From assembly GCA_035540635.1 (NCBI GenBank), contig DATLGH010000042.1:1-58529 (forward strand): 58,529 bases of DNA, written 5' to 3'. How positions within the stretch are numbered: the first letter of the stretch is position 1; the number at the start of each line of letters is the position of its first letter. Made by a program: the position numbers and the translations under genes. Of this stretch, positions 26,934 to 35,266 are shown piece by piece. The notes beneath the pieces are model-generated. The model saw only the letters and a list, made by a program, of their open reading frames with translations, searched no databases and was not told where the DNA came from. This DNA comes from Egibacteraceae bacterium (lineage in GTDB: Bacteria; Actinomycetota; Nitriliruptoria; Euzebyales; Egibacteraceae).

Positions 26934-28229
26934 GTGGACGAGCCCGGGTGGCAGGAGGCGAGGGAGCGGCCGGCTCGGCGCCTGCCGGTGGTGCTCGGGC
27001 TGCTCGCGGCGGTGGTCCTCGTCGGCCTGCTCGTGCGCGTCGACGACGGTTCGGGTGGCGACCGCAACCTCGAGGTCGCCGACGACCCCGAGCCGCGGCC
27101 CACGCCCCGGCGGACCCGCTCGCCGCGGCCACCGCGCAGCCCCCCGCCGGCTCCGCCCGAGGCGTCGGGGACCTGGACGGCGGGAGCGGCGCTGCCGCTG
27201 GCTCCGCGCGACGTCCACGGCGTGTGGTCGGGCACCGAGCTGCTGCTGTGGGGTGGGGAGCTCTGGGGGCCCGACGGCGGCCGGCGCACGTTCCTCGGCG
27301 ACGGGGCCGCCTACGACCCCGCGGCGGACCGCTGGCGCCCGATCGCACCCTCGCCGCTCGCCGAGCGGGCGGGTCACGCGGCGGTGTGGACCGGCGGTGA
27401 GCTGCTCGTGTGGGGCGGCAGCGGTCCCGTCGGCTACTTCGCCGACGGGGCGGCCTACGACCCGGCGGCTGACCGCTGGCGCCCGATCGCCCCCTCGCCG
27501 CTGTCACCGCGGGCCGGCGCGAGCGCGGTCTGGACCGGCGAGGAGGCGCTCGTGCTCGGGGGGTTCGACAACGCCGGGCCGCTCGGCGACGTCGCCGCCT
27601 ACCACCCCGCCCGCGACGCGTGGCGCGTCCTACCCTTCCCCGAGGCTATTGCCGGTATCGCCGGTTACCAGGGCATGGAGAGCCTCGAGGCCCTGTGGGA
27701 CGGCCACACGGCGGTCCTCTGGCACCGCTGGGACTACCATCCCGGGGCTGCGCGCGTCGCGCGCTACGACCCGCGGACGGGCTCCTGGACCGACCTGCCG
27801 CCCGTGCCGGCCGCCCGAGGGTCGGCGCCGGCCACCAGGCAGCTCCTGTGGACCGGATCGGAGCTCGTGGCGGTCCTCTTCCGGGGGGACGGCCGGCCGG
27901 CGGACGTCGCGCTGCTCGCTCCCGGCGACGGCGACTGGCGGGTGCTCGAGCTGTCCCCGACCCGCTGGCGCACGTCGTCGCAGGGTGAGGGCGCGGTCGT
28001 GTGGGGTGGTGACCGCCTCTACCTGCTCCTCGGTTCGGCGCGCGGCATCGCCCTGGACGTGCACCGGGGGGAGTGGGCGCTCCTGCCCGACGCGCCCTGG
28101 CATCGCCGGGGGTGGGCGCAGTCCGCGGTGTGGACCGGTGACGCCCTGCTCGCCTGGCAGCGGGCGGACCCTCACGCCGGCCCCGACCGACCCTGGCTCG
28201 AGGTCGCGCTCTGGCGCCCTGCCGGCTGA
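26934..28229 (+). CDS. Membrane-anchored kelch/beta-propeller protein
   Basis: A 431-residue protein with a short cytoplasmic N-terminus, one membrane helix at about residues 18-36 and a Pro/Arg-rich linker (50-78). It is followed by a kelch-type propeller of six or so blades with recurring VWTGxELLVWGG and YDPAADRWRPI motifs. Two blades contain an identical 20-residue stretch (123-142 and 171-190), suggesting recent blade duplication or correction. The propeller should lie outside the cell. GTG start at 26934 follows GGGGGAGG. It diverges from the rhomboid protease and converges on the PIG-L gene with a six-base gap. Binding or enzymatic role unknown. Confidence 0.85.
   Translation: MDEPGWQEARERPARRLPVVLGLLAAVVLVGLLVRVDDGSGGDRNLEVADDPEPRPTPRRTRSPRPPRSPPPAPPEASGTWTAGAALPLAPRDVHGVWSGTELLLWGGELWGPDGGRRTFLGDGAAYDPAADRWRPIAPSPLAERAGHAAVWTGGELLVWGGSGPVGYFADGAAYDPAADRWRPIAPSPLSPRAGASAVWTGEEALVLGGFDNAGPLGDVAAYHPARDAWRVLPFPEAIAGIAGYQGMESLEALWDGHTAVLWHRWDYHPGAARVARYDPRTGSWTDLPPVPAARGSAPATRQLLWTGSELVAVLFRGDGRPADVALLAPGDGDWRVLELSPTRWRTSSQGEGAVVWGGDRLYLLLGSARGIALDVHRGEWALLPDAPWHRRGWAQSAVWTGDALLAWQRADPHAGPDRPWLEVALWRPAG
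27300..27503 (+). repeat. Direct repeat pair in the kelch gene
   Basis: Bases 27300-27359 and 27444-27503 encode the identical 20-residue stretch DGAAYDPAADRWRPIAPSPL and differ only at a few third positions, 144 bases (48 residues) apart. Identity this high between propeller blades points to recent duplication or gene conversion. Confidence 0.8.
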
Positions 28230-28235
28230 GCCCGC

Positions 28236-29018
28236 TCAGGTCACTCCGGCCCGCGCGGCGAGCCGCGCGTGCTCCGCGGCCGCGAGACGGATGAACGCCT
28301 CCGCGTGGCCCCGGCCGCCGAGACCCCCCGCGGCGCTGCGGTAGGCCGCCAGGCCGGCGGCGGTGCGGACGTAGTCGACGGACTCCAGGGCCACGGCGTA
28401 GCAGCGCAGCGCCGCCTCCTTGCGCGGGTAGACGCCGGTGACGTCGAGCAGCACGTCGGCGGGCGCGGGCGTCCACACCTCGTAGCCGTAGACGTCCGCG
28501 CCGAGCCCCGCCGCGACGAGGGCGGTGTTCGCAGCGCGGTGGTCGCGGTGGGGGTCGAGCAGCGACGGGGCGTACACGGCCGCGCAGTCCCGCCCGTGCT
28601 CGGCGATGACCGCCGCGAGCGCCACGGCATGCTCGGCGAGCGCGCCGTCGGGCAGGCGGGCGAACACCGGCTCGCGGGCTCCGAGGGTCGCGCAGGCCGC
28701 CCGGCACTCCCGCTCACGTTCGCCGCCCACGCGCCGACCGGAGCGTGACCCGCCCGAGGTCGCCTCGCCGCTGGTCGCGACGAGCACCGTCACGGCGTCG
28801 CCGCGGTCGACGTGACGGGCGATCGCGCCACCGCAGCCGATCGTCTCGTCGTCGGGGTGCGGCGCGACGACGAGGACCGGCCCGGTCGGCGGTCCGGGAA
28901 GGAGGGCAGGGCCGTCGACGGCGCGGGCGGCGAGCGCGAGCCCGACCTCCCGCACCGCCGGCGGCAGTGACCGCGCGGCCCGGCGGGCGACGCCACAGGC
29001 GATCCGCCGCAGCGCCAC
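28236..29018 (-). CDS. PIG-L family deacetylase
   Basis: A 260-residue zinc-dependent de-N-acetylase of the GlcNAc-PI deacetylase/LmbE family. The metal and catalytic motif is APHPDDETIGCGG (His-Pro-Asp-Asp) with the third ligand in LDPHRDHRAA; LVATSGEATSGG follows the first motif as usual. Such enzymes act in mycothiol or bacillithiol biosynthesis, glycolipid synthesis or antibiotic tailoring. The mycothiol enzyme MshB is one possibility, but no other mycothiol gene is adjacent and the N-terminal 30 residues are an Arg/Ala extension. GTG start at 29018. It is 22 bases downstream of the acyl-CoA ligase on the same strand. Confidence 0.9.
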   Translation of the reverse strand: MALRRIACGVARRAARSLPPAVREVGLALAARAVDGPALLPGPPTGPVLVVAPHPDDETIGCGGAIARHVDRGDAVTVLVATSGEATSGGSRSGRRVGGERERECRAACATLGAREPVFARLPDGALAEHAVALAAVIAEHGRDCAAVYAPSLLDPHRDHRAANTALVAAGLGADVYGYEVWTPAPADVLLDVTGVYPRKEAALRCYAVALESVDYVRTAAGLAAYRSAAGGLGGRGHAEAFIRLAAAEHARLAARAGVT

Positions 29019-29040
29019 CGCGCGACCTGCTGACCGCCGT

Positions 29041-30837
29041 CTACTGCGTGTAGAGCTCCTCGATCTGGGTGGCGAAGTGGCTGTGGACCTCGCGGCGTCG
29101 CAGCTTCAGCGTCGGCGTGAGCTCCCCCTCGTCCTGGCTGAAGTCGCGGTTGAGGATGACGAACCTGCGGATCGACTCGGCCTTGCTCACCGCGCCGTTC
29201 GCGTGGTCGACCGCCTTCTGCACCTCCGCCCTGACCGTTGGGTCGTTGTGGAGCTGGGCAGCGCTGGTGGCCGACAGCCCCTGTTCCTTCGCGTAGGCGG
29301 CGAGCTGCTCGGGGTCCAGCGTGACGAGCGCCGCCACGAAGGGGCGGTCGTCGCCGACCACCAGGGCCTGGCTCACGAGACGGTGCGCCTTCAGCCGCTC
29401 CTCGAGGGCCGCGGGCGCCACGTTCTTGCCACCGGCCGTGACGATGATCTCCTTCTTGCGGCCGGTGATCTTCAGGAAGCCGTCGTCGTCGAGCTCGCCG
29501 AGGTCCCCGGAGCGCAACCAGCCGTCGTCGGTGAGGATCTCCTTCGTGGCGGCCTCGTTGTGGTAGTAGCCGGCGAAGACGTTGCCGCCCTTGATGAGGA
29601 TCTCGCCGTCCTCGTCGATGCGGATCTCGACCCCGGATATCGGCCGTCCCACCGTGCCGATCCGCAAGGCGTCGGGCATGTTGACGGTCGCGGGGGCGGT
29701 CGTCTCCGTGAGGCCGTAGCCCTCGAGGATCGTGACGCCCGCCGCGTGGAAGAAGTGGGCGAGGTACGGTGCGAGCGGTGCGCCACCCGACACGCAGTAG
29801 GTGATGCGCCCGCCCATCGCGTCCTTGAGCTTGGAGTACACGAGCTTGTCGACGAGGCCCCTCTTGAGGTTCGTGGCGAGACCCGGGTCACGCCCTTCGT
29901 TCACCGCCGTGGACCATTGCTGGCCGGTTGCGACGGCGAAGTCGAAGACCTTGCGCTTCGCGCCCTCGGCCTTGCGCTGCGCGCCGTTGAAGACCTTTTC
30001 GAACACCCGGGGGACGGCGAGGAGGAAGGTCGGGCGGTACGAGACGAGGTCCTCCGCGAGCTTGTCCACCGAGCGGGCGTAGCCCATCTGCACGTCCGCC
30101 TCCAGGCAGGCGAACTGGATGAGGCGCGCGAACACGTGCGCGAGGGGCAGGAACAGCAGGGTCGAGTCGTCGGCGCCGAACAGCGCCTTGAGGTTGACCT
30201 CGACCTGGCGGGCCGTCCACACGAGGTTGCCGTGGGTCAGCATGCAACCCTTGGGGTTCCCCGTCGTGCCCGACGTGTAGATGATCGAGGCGAGGTCCGT
30301 GGTCGTGAGTGCCTGCGAGCGCACCGTGACCTGCTCGGCTTCTGTGGGCCCTGCCCGCTCGGCGAGGGCGTCGAGCCCACCGTCGTCGATCACGAAGATC
30401 TCCCCGAGGTCGGGTGCGTCGTCGCGCGCGATGTCGAGGCTCTTGGCGTGGGTGGCGAGCTCGGCGATGGCGACCCTCGCCCCCGAGTCCCGCAGGATCC
30501 AGGCGCACTGCTCGGGCGAGCTCGTCTCGTAGATCGGCACGGTGACGCCGCCGGCCGCGAGCACGGCGAGGTCGGCGATGGTCCACTCCAGCCGCGTGCC
30601 CGACATGAGCGCGACGCGGTCGCCCGGCCCGACACCGAGGGCGATGAGCCCCGCGGCGACCTTGCGGACCCGCGTGCCGAGATCCTTCCAGGTCACCCCC
30701 CGCCAACCGCCGCCGTCGTGGTAGCGCAGGATCTCACGGGCGCTCGACGACTCTGCCCGTTCCCACAGCCTCGTCGCGAGGTGCTGGTCGGTCCCGACGT
30801 CGACGGGATCCGGGCCTTTGGCGTGCGTCTTCACCAT
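29041..30837 (-). CDS. Long-chain fatty acid-CoA ligase (FadD15-like)
   Basis: A 598-residue ANL-superfamily enzyme that adenylates long-chain fatty acids and transfers them to CoA. The AMP-binding loop is YTSGTTGNPKGCMLTHG, then GYGLTETTAPATV and the DGWLRSGDLGELDDDGFLKITGRKKEIIV hinge region (quoted in part), with the catalytic Lys in the C-terminal lid near LRRREV. The shape matches actinobacterial FadD15 proteins of about 600 residues. ATG at 30837 is preceded by AGGAG. A TAGTGT -10-like element lies about 45 bases upstream on this strand. PIG-L follows closely. The role may be fatty acid degradation or supply of acyl-CoA to the PlsC enzymes. Confidence 0.94.
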   Translation of the reverse strand: MVKTHAKGPDPVDVGTDQHLATRLWERAESSSAREILRYHDGGGWRGVTWKDLGTRVRKVAAGLIALGVGPGDRVALMSGTRLEWTIADLAVLAAGGVTVPIYETSSPEQCAWILRDSGARVAIAELATHAKSLDIARDDAPDLGEIFVIDDGGLDALAERAGPTEAEQVTVRSQALTTTDLASIIYTSGTTGNPKGCMLTHGNLVWTARQVEVNLKALFGADDSTLLFLPLAHVFARLIQFACLEADVQMGYARSVDKLAEDLVSYRPTFLLAVPRVFEKVFNGAQRKAEGAKRKVFDFAVATGQQWSTAVNEGRDPGLATNLKRGLVDKLVYSKLKDAMGGRITYCVSGGAPLAPYLAHFFHAAGVTILEGYGLTETTAPATVNMPDALRIGTVGRPISGVEIRIDEDGEILIKGGNVFAGYYHNEAATKEILTDDGWLRSGDLGELDDDGFLKITGRKKEIIVTAGGKNVAPAALEERLKAHRLVSQALVVGDDRPFVAALVTLDPEQLAAYAKEQGLSATSAAQLHNDPTVRAEVQKAVDHANGAVSKAESIRRFVILNRDFSQDEGELTPTLKLRRREVHSHFATQIEELYTQ

Positions 30838-31101
30838 TGCCGCTGCTCCTGTTTCGCGTCACTCGATCTGGTCACCTGACACTACCCAAACCGCCGACGC
30901 GGCGTGGGCGACCCGACGATTCCTCGGGCCCCACCGGGTCATTTCCGAGGGGTGTCAGCGGTCACGGTGGACTAGTCGCAGGGCCCCCACCAGCGCCTTT
31001 TCTCCCCGACGTCCGCGCAAGGGCCTGAAGGGACAAGTTCGACCCGCAGGGGATCCGCGGGACCATGCGAGAAACCGTCGCCGACCGGGAGGGACCATAG
31101 G

Positions 31102-31470
31102 ATGAAGCCCGAACGCCAGCTGAGCGCACCGCTGTACATCCCCGAGGAGCTCCAGCTCGCCTACGGCGCCGAGGCCCGACGCCAGGTGCGGGACAGCTGG
31201 GCGGCCGCCGTCCAGCGCGACGACGACGGCCCGTCCCGGGCGGCTCCGCCGCCGCGCGGACTTCGGGCCGCACTCGTCCTCGCCATGGTCGCGTGGGGCT
31301 GCCTCGTCGCCGTGTGGTGGGGGCTCGCGCAGCGCAGCGGGTCACCGGTGTGGAGCGCCGTCGCCGTCCTCGGCGCGATCGTGTTCGTGCTCGCCACCGT
31401 GGCGCTCCCGCGCACGCTGTCGCGGGCGTGCGTGCCCGCCCGCGAGCACGCCGCCGCCTCGCTGGACTGA
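31102..31470 (+). CDS. Small two-helix membrane protein
   Basis: A 122-residue protein that I do not recognise. A cytoplasmic N-terminal 53 residues is acidic/basic mixed (YIPEELQLAYGAEARRQVRD). Two membrane helices follow at about 54-76 and 82-103, and the tail is short. ATG at 31102 has GGGAGGG upstream. It ends 24 bases before hemQ. hemQ has its own -10, so it may be independent. The 263 bases upstream (30838-31101) hold the divergent fadD promoter region and no other gene that I can see. Confidence 0.65.
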   Translation: MKPERQLSAPLYIPEELQLAYGAEARRQVRDSWAAAVQRDDDGPSRAAPPPRGLRAALVLAMVAWGCLVAVWWGLAQRSGSPVWSAVAVLGAIVFVLATVALPRTLSRACVPAREHAAASLD

Positions 31471-31482
31471 GGAAGCCGCCGC

Positions 31483-31495
31483 TACGCTTGCGGCA
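31483..31495 (+). promoter_or_regulatory. -10 element for a leaderless hemQ transcript
   Basis: TACGCT at 31483-31488 followed by six bases and the hemQ ATG puts the expected transcription start on the start codon. No Shine-Dalgarno sequence precedes this ATG, which supports leaderless initiation. Confidence 0.45.
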
Positions 31496-32298
31496 TGGCA
31501 ACCAAACCCGTCGTGCCCAGCGAGGGCTGGGGAGTGCTCCACCTCTTCTTCCACGTGCGCAGGGAGCTGCTGGAGGACGCCGGGAGCGCCGGTCGGGACT
31601 TCGTCGGCCGCCTGCAGCGCTTCAACGCCCGCGACGACTACCAGGTCCTGGCCTTCAGCGTGCTCGGGCAGAAAGCCGACCTCGGACTCGTCGCGCTCGG
31701 CCCTGACCTCGCCGAGCTCGACCAGCTCAGCATCGAGCTCACGGCCTCCCCGCTCGGCGCCGCGCTGCTGCCGGCCGCCTCCTACGTGTCGCTCACGGAG
31801 CTGAGCGAGTACACCTCGAACGCCGACGACGAGGCGCGGCGGCTCGTGGAGGAAGACGGCATGGCAAAGGGGTCCGCCGAGCACGCCGAGGCGCTCGAGG
31901 CGTTCCGTGCCCGCATGGCGGGCTACGCCGAGCACCGCCTGCATCCGAAGCTGCCGCACCGCCAGATGATCGCCTTCTACCCCATGAGCAAGCGGCGGGC
32001 GGGGCAGGACAACTGGTACGCGCTCGACTTCGCCGAGCGCAAGCGGCTCATGGCCGGTCATGCCCGCGTGGGGCGCACCTACCGGGGGCGGGTGCTCCAG
32101 CTCATCACCGGGTCGGTGGGGCTCGACGACTGGGAGTGGGGGGTCACACTGCTCGCGGACGACCCCAAAGCGCTCAAGGACATCGTGTACGAGATGCGCT
32201 TCGACGAGGTGAGCGCCCGCTACGGCGAGTTCGGGCCGTTCGTCACGGGTCTCGTCATGCAGCCCGAGGACCTGCTCGACCATCTCGGGCTGACGTAG
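31495..32298 (+). CDS. hemQ: Coproheme decarboxylase (HemQ/ChdC)
   Basis: Last enzyme of the coproporphyrin-dependent heme pathway of Gram-positive bacteria: it decarboxylates coproheme III to heme b using hydrogen peroxide. The 267-residue chlorite-dismutase-fold protein carries the radical Tyr162 in FYPMSKRR and the proximal heme ligand His189 in MAGHARVG. TGSVGLDDWEWGVTL completes the heme pocket. The distal position is not the Arg of true chlorite dismutase as far as I can judge. No other hem gene is nearby, but an iron-regulated Fe(III) transporter follows 95 bases downstream, an apt functional neighbour. Confidence 0.94.
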   Translation: MATKPVVPSEGWGVLHLFFHVRRELLEDAGSAGRDFVGRLQRFNARDDYQVLAFSVLGQKADLGLVALGPDLAELDQLSIELTASPLGAALLPAASYVSLTELSEYTSNADDEARRLVEEDGMAKGSAEHAEALEAFRARMAGYAEHRLHPKLPHRQMIAFYPMSKRRAGQDNWYALDFAERKRLMAGHARVGRTYRGRVLQLITGSVGLDDWEWGVTLLADDPKALKDIVYEMRFDEVSARYGEFGPFVTGLVMQPEDLLDHLGLT

Positions 32299-32347
32299 AG
32301 CCCAGGACTTGCGCGGACGCCCGTGTGGCGTCACAGTGGACGCACCC

Positions 32348-32366
32348 TTAGGTTCGCCTAACCTCT
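32348..32366 (+). promoter_or_regulatory. DtxR/IdeR-type iron box
   Basis: TTAGGTTCGCCTAACCTCT matches the 19-base IdeR/DtxR operator TTAGGTTAGGCTAACCTAA at 15 positions and has the inner dyad AGGTT...CTAACCT. It lies 27 bases before the ATG of the Fe(III) permease, so iron-replete repression of the transporter is the natural reading. Confidence 0.8.
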
Positions 32367-32392
32367 ACGCGTCCGGAGAGCTAGAGCCGCCC

Positions 32393-34066
32393 ATGTCCGA
32401 CCTCGCCGTCGACCGCAGGCCGGCGACCGACAGTCCCGTGGGCCCGTCCCGGCCGGCCCGCCGGGAGGGGCGTCCACGCCGCCGCGCTCGCCGTAGCCGA
32501 GCGCCGGCGTGGCTGTGGGTGCCTGCCCTGCTCGTCGCGGTCGTCATGCTCCTGCCACTCGTGTACCTCGCGGTGCGCGCCAGCGAGGCAGGCCGGCAGG
32601 GGCTGGCGATCGCGGCGGACCCCGCCACGGTGCGGGTACTCGCCAACACGGCGCTGCTGGCGGGTCTCGTAACGGCTGCCGGCGCCCTCCTCGCGATCCC
32701 GCTCGCGTGGCTCACGACACGCACGAACCTCCCCGGCCGACGGCTCTGGTCGGTGCTCACCGCCCTCCCGCTCGTCATCCCCTCCTACGTCGGGGCGTTC
32801 ACCTACATCGCCGCCTTCGGCCCCCGCGGGATGCTCCAGTCGGTGCTCGCACCCCTCGGCGTGGAGCGGCTGCCCGACATCTACGGGATGCCGGGCGCGG
32901 TGCTCACGCTCACGCTTTTCACCTACCCCTACCTCCTGCTCACCGTGCGCGGCGCGCTGCTCGGCATGGACCCCGCGCTCGAGGAGGCCAGCCGCAGCCT
33001 CGGCCACTCCCCCGCCCGGACGTTCCGGCGCGTGACCCTGCCGCAGCTCCGACCGGCCATCGGTGCCGGCGCGCTCCTCGTCGCGCTCTACACCCTGAGC
33101 GACTTCGGGGCGGTGAGCCTCATGCGGTTCAACTCTTTCACGCGGGCGATCTACGTGCAGTATCAGGCGGCGTTCGACCGCACCCCGGCCGCGGTGCTCG
33201 CGGCCTTGCTCGTCCTGTTCACCCTCGCCCTGCTGGCCGTGGAGGCACGCACCCGCCGCCGCGTGCGCTACCACTCGTCGCACGCCGGCGCCCCGCGGAG
33301 CCAGCCGGTCGTCGAGCTCGGCCGGTGGCGCGGCCCGGCGCTCGCCCTGTGCTCCACCGTCGTGGTGCTCGGCCTCGTCGTGCCCCTCAGCGTCATGGGC
33401 TTCTGGCTCGCCCGCGGCCTGCGCGCCGGCGAGCCGCTGCGCCTCGTCGCGACGGCCGCCGTCAACTCCGTGCAGGCCGCCGGGCTGGCCGCCGCGGTGG
33501 CCGCCGCCGCGGCCGTCCCCGTCGCCCTCCTCGCGGCACGCCACCGCAGCCGCGTCGCGACCCTCATCGAACGCGCGACCTACCTGGGCCACGCACTGCC
33601 CGGCATCGTCGTCGCGCTGTCGCTCGTGTTCTTCGGCGCCCGCTACGCCGGCCGGCTGTACCAGACTCTCGCGCTGCTCGTGTTCGCCTACGTCGTGCTC
33701 TTCCTGCCCCAGGCGGTCGGGGCGACGCGCGCATCCGCCCTGCAGATCCCGCCGTCGGTGGAGGAGGCCGCCCGCGGGCTGGGTCGCCGCGTCCCCGCGG
33801 TGCTGCTGACGGTCACCGCTCCCCTCATCCGCCCGGGCGTCCTGGCCGGCGCGGCCCTCGTCTTCCTCACCGCCATGAAGGAGCTGCCCGCGACGCTCCT
33901 GCTCGGCCCAGCCGGTTACACGACCCTTGCCACGAGCATCTGGATCGCGACGAGCGAGGCGTTCTTCGCACGGGCCGCCGCCCCTGCGCTCATGCTCGTC
34001 GCCCTCGCCGGTGTGCCGCTGGCGTTCCTGCTCGCCCGTCATCACCGGCTGGGAGGCACGGCGTGA
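32393..34066 (+). CDS. fbpB: Fe(III) ABC transporter permease (FbpB/SfuB type, fused)
   Basis: A 557-residue permease with two tandem binding-protein-dependent transport domains, about 12 membrane helices in total. Each half ends with the EAA loop that contacts the ATPase: EEASRSLGHSPARTFRRVTLPQ in the first half and EEAARGLGRRVPAVLLTVTAP in the second (quoted in part). This fused form is the rule for FbpB/SfuB iron transporters. The N-terminal 40 residues are Arg/Pro-rich and cytoplasmic. ATG at 32393 follows CCGGAGAG by some distance. The iron box upstream supports iron as substrate. Its stop overlaps the ATPase start (GTGA). A binding protein gene is missing here. Confidence 0.9.
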   Translation: MSDLAVDRRPATDSPVGPSRPARREGRPRRRARRSRAPAWLWVPALLVAVVMLLPLVYLAVRASEAGRQGLAIAADPATVRVLANTALLAGLVTAAGALLAIPLAWLTTRTNLPGRRLWSVLTALPLVIPSYVGAFTYIAAFGPRGMLQSVLAPLGVERLPDIYGMPGAVLTLTLFTYPYLLLTVRGALLGMDPALEEASRSLGHSPARTFRRVTLPQLRPAIGAGALLVALYTLSDFGAVSLMRFNSFTRAIYVQYQAAFDRTPAAVLAALLVLFTLALLAVEARTRRRVRYHSSHAGAPRSQPVVELGRWRGPALALCSTVVVLGLVVPLSVMGFWLARGLRAGEPLRLVATAAVNSVQAAGLAAAVAAAAAVPVALLAARHRSRVATLIERATYLGHALPGIVVALSLVFFGARYAGRLYQTLALLVFAYVVLFLPQAVGATRASALQIPPSVEEAARGLGRRVPAVLLTVTAPLIRPGVLAGAALVFLTAMKELPATLLLGPAGYTTLATSIWIATSEAFFARAAAPALMLVALAGVPLAFLLARHHRLGGTA

Positions 34067-35142
34067 CCGATCCGGTGATCCGACTGGAGGGCGTGCGCAA
34101 GTCCTTCGGCCGCGCGTCCCGCAAAGCCACCACCGCCAAGGGCGCGACGCCGGTGGTGCGGGCAGTCGACGGGGTCGACCTCGCGGTGACCGGCGGCCGG
34201 GTGCTCGCGCTGCTCGGCCCGTCGGGATGCGGCAAGACCACCCTCCTGCGGCTCATCGCCGGGTTCGAGCGGCCGGACGCCGGCAGCGTCACGATCGCCG
34301 GCGCGGAGGTTGCCGGGGCCCGCACCTGGGTGCCGCCCGAGCGGCGGCGGGTCGGCATGGTCTTCCAGGACTACGCGCTGTTTCCCCACCTCACCGTCGG
34401 AGGCAACGTCGCGTTCGGGCTGCCGCGGCGCCGTGCCCGCGCGCGCGGCGCCCTGCCGGGGCGGGTGACCGAGGTGCTCGAGCTCGTCGGCCTCGGCGGC
34501 CTCGCCGACCGCTACCCCCACGAGCTGTCGGGTGGCCAGCGCCAGCGCGTCGCGCTCGCGCGCGCCCTCGCGCCCGAGCCCGCCGTCGTGCTGCTCGACG
34601 AGCCGTTCTCCAACCTCGACGCCGGGCTGCGGGCGCAGGTGCGCGCCGACATCCACCGCATTCTCTCGGTGGCGGGCGCAACCGCGCTGTTCGTCACCCA
34701 CGACCAGGAGGAGGCCCTCTCGGTGGCCGACGAGGTCGCGGTCATGCACGCCGGGCGCATCGTCCAGCAGGCGACGCCCGAGGACCTCTACCGCTCCCCC
34801 GCCGACCGCACGGTGGCGGCCTTCGTCGGCGACGCGGAGCTCCTGCCTGGCCACTCGGTGGGCCTGTCCGCCGAGACCGACCTCGGTATGGTCGCCCTCA
34901 CCGGGCCCGTGCAGGGAGCGGTGGAGGTCGTCGTCCGACCCGAGAGCCTCGTGCTCACGAAGGACCAGACCGGGGACGCGGTCGTCGTAGCGCGGGAGTT
35001 CTACGGCCACGACCAGGTTCTCCACCTGCGGCTCGCCTCCGGCCGCCTCGTGCGGGCGCGTCTCGGGCCCGTGACCGACCTGCTGCCGGGCGACCGCTGC
35101 AGGGTCACCGTCCCCGGCTGCCATCCCGCCTTCCCCGCGTAG
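34063..35142 (+). CDS. fbpC: Fe(III) ABC transporter ATP-binding protein (FbpC type)
   Basis: A 359-residue ABC ATPase: Walker A GPSGCGKTT, Q-loop VFQDYALFPH, signature LSGGQRQRVALARAL, Walker B VVLLDEPFSNLD and switch His in FVTHDQEEAL. The C-terminal 120 residues form a TOBE-like regulatory domain, as in FbpC/PotA. An unusual 14-residue basic insert (RASRKATTAKGATP) lies between strands one and two before the Walker A. GTG at 34063 overlaps the permease stop codon, so both are made together. It is iron-regulated through the upstream box by inference. Confidence 0.93.
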   Translation: MTDPVIRLEGVRKSFGRASRKATTAKGATPVVRAVDGVDLAVTGGRVLALLGPSGCGKTTLLRLIAGFERPDAGSVTIAGAEVAGARTWVPPERRRVGMVFQDYALFPHLTVGGNVAFGLPRRRARARGALPGRVTEVLELVGLGGLADRYPHELSGGQRQRVALARALAPEPAVVLLDEPFSNLDAGLRAQVRADIHRILSVAGATALFVTHDQEEALSVADEVAVMHAGRIVQQATPEDLYRSPADRTVAAFVGDAELLPGHSVGLSAETDLGMVALTGPVQGAVEVVVRPESLVLTKDQTGDAVVVAREFYGHDQVLHLRLASGRLVRARLGPVTDLLPGDRCRVTVPGCHPAFPA

Positions 35143-35266
35143 GCCCTGAACGGAGAACGGACTGGGCTGTCCTCGACGGCCTTGTGGACCGCTGTTGCGG
35201 TGGGGAGCCGCTCACGGCCCGTATCCCCCCTGCCGGTATGCGGCGCCGCTGTTGGGGAATTCCGCG

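Noticed and set aside
30838-31101. Possible riboswitch or small RNA in the 263-base gap before the small membrane protein
   Set aside because: Only short imperfect inverted repeats (CCTCGG...CCGAGG); no match to a riboswitch core that I know.
31495-32298. True chlorite dismutase
   Set aside because: Tyr in FYPMSKRR and the overall length and context fit coproheme decarboxylase HemQ; chlorite metabolism genes are absent.
35143-35266. Terminator between fbpC and the ACT gene
   Set aside because: Only 5-bp stems (ACCGC-TGTT-GCGGT) without a U-tract; too weak to annotate.
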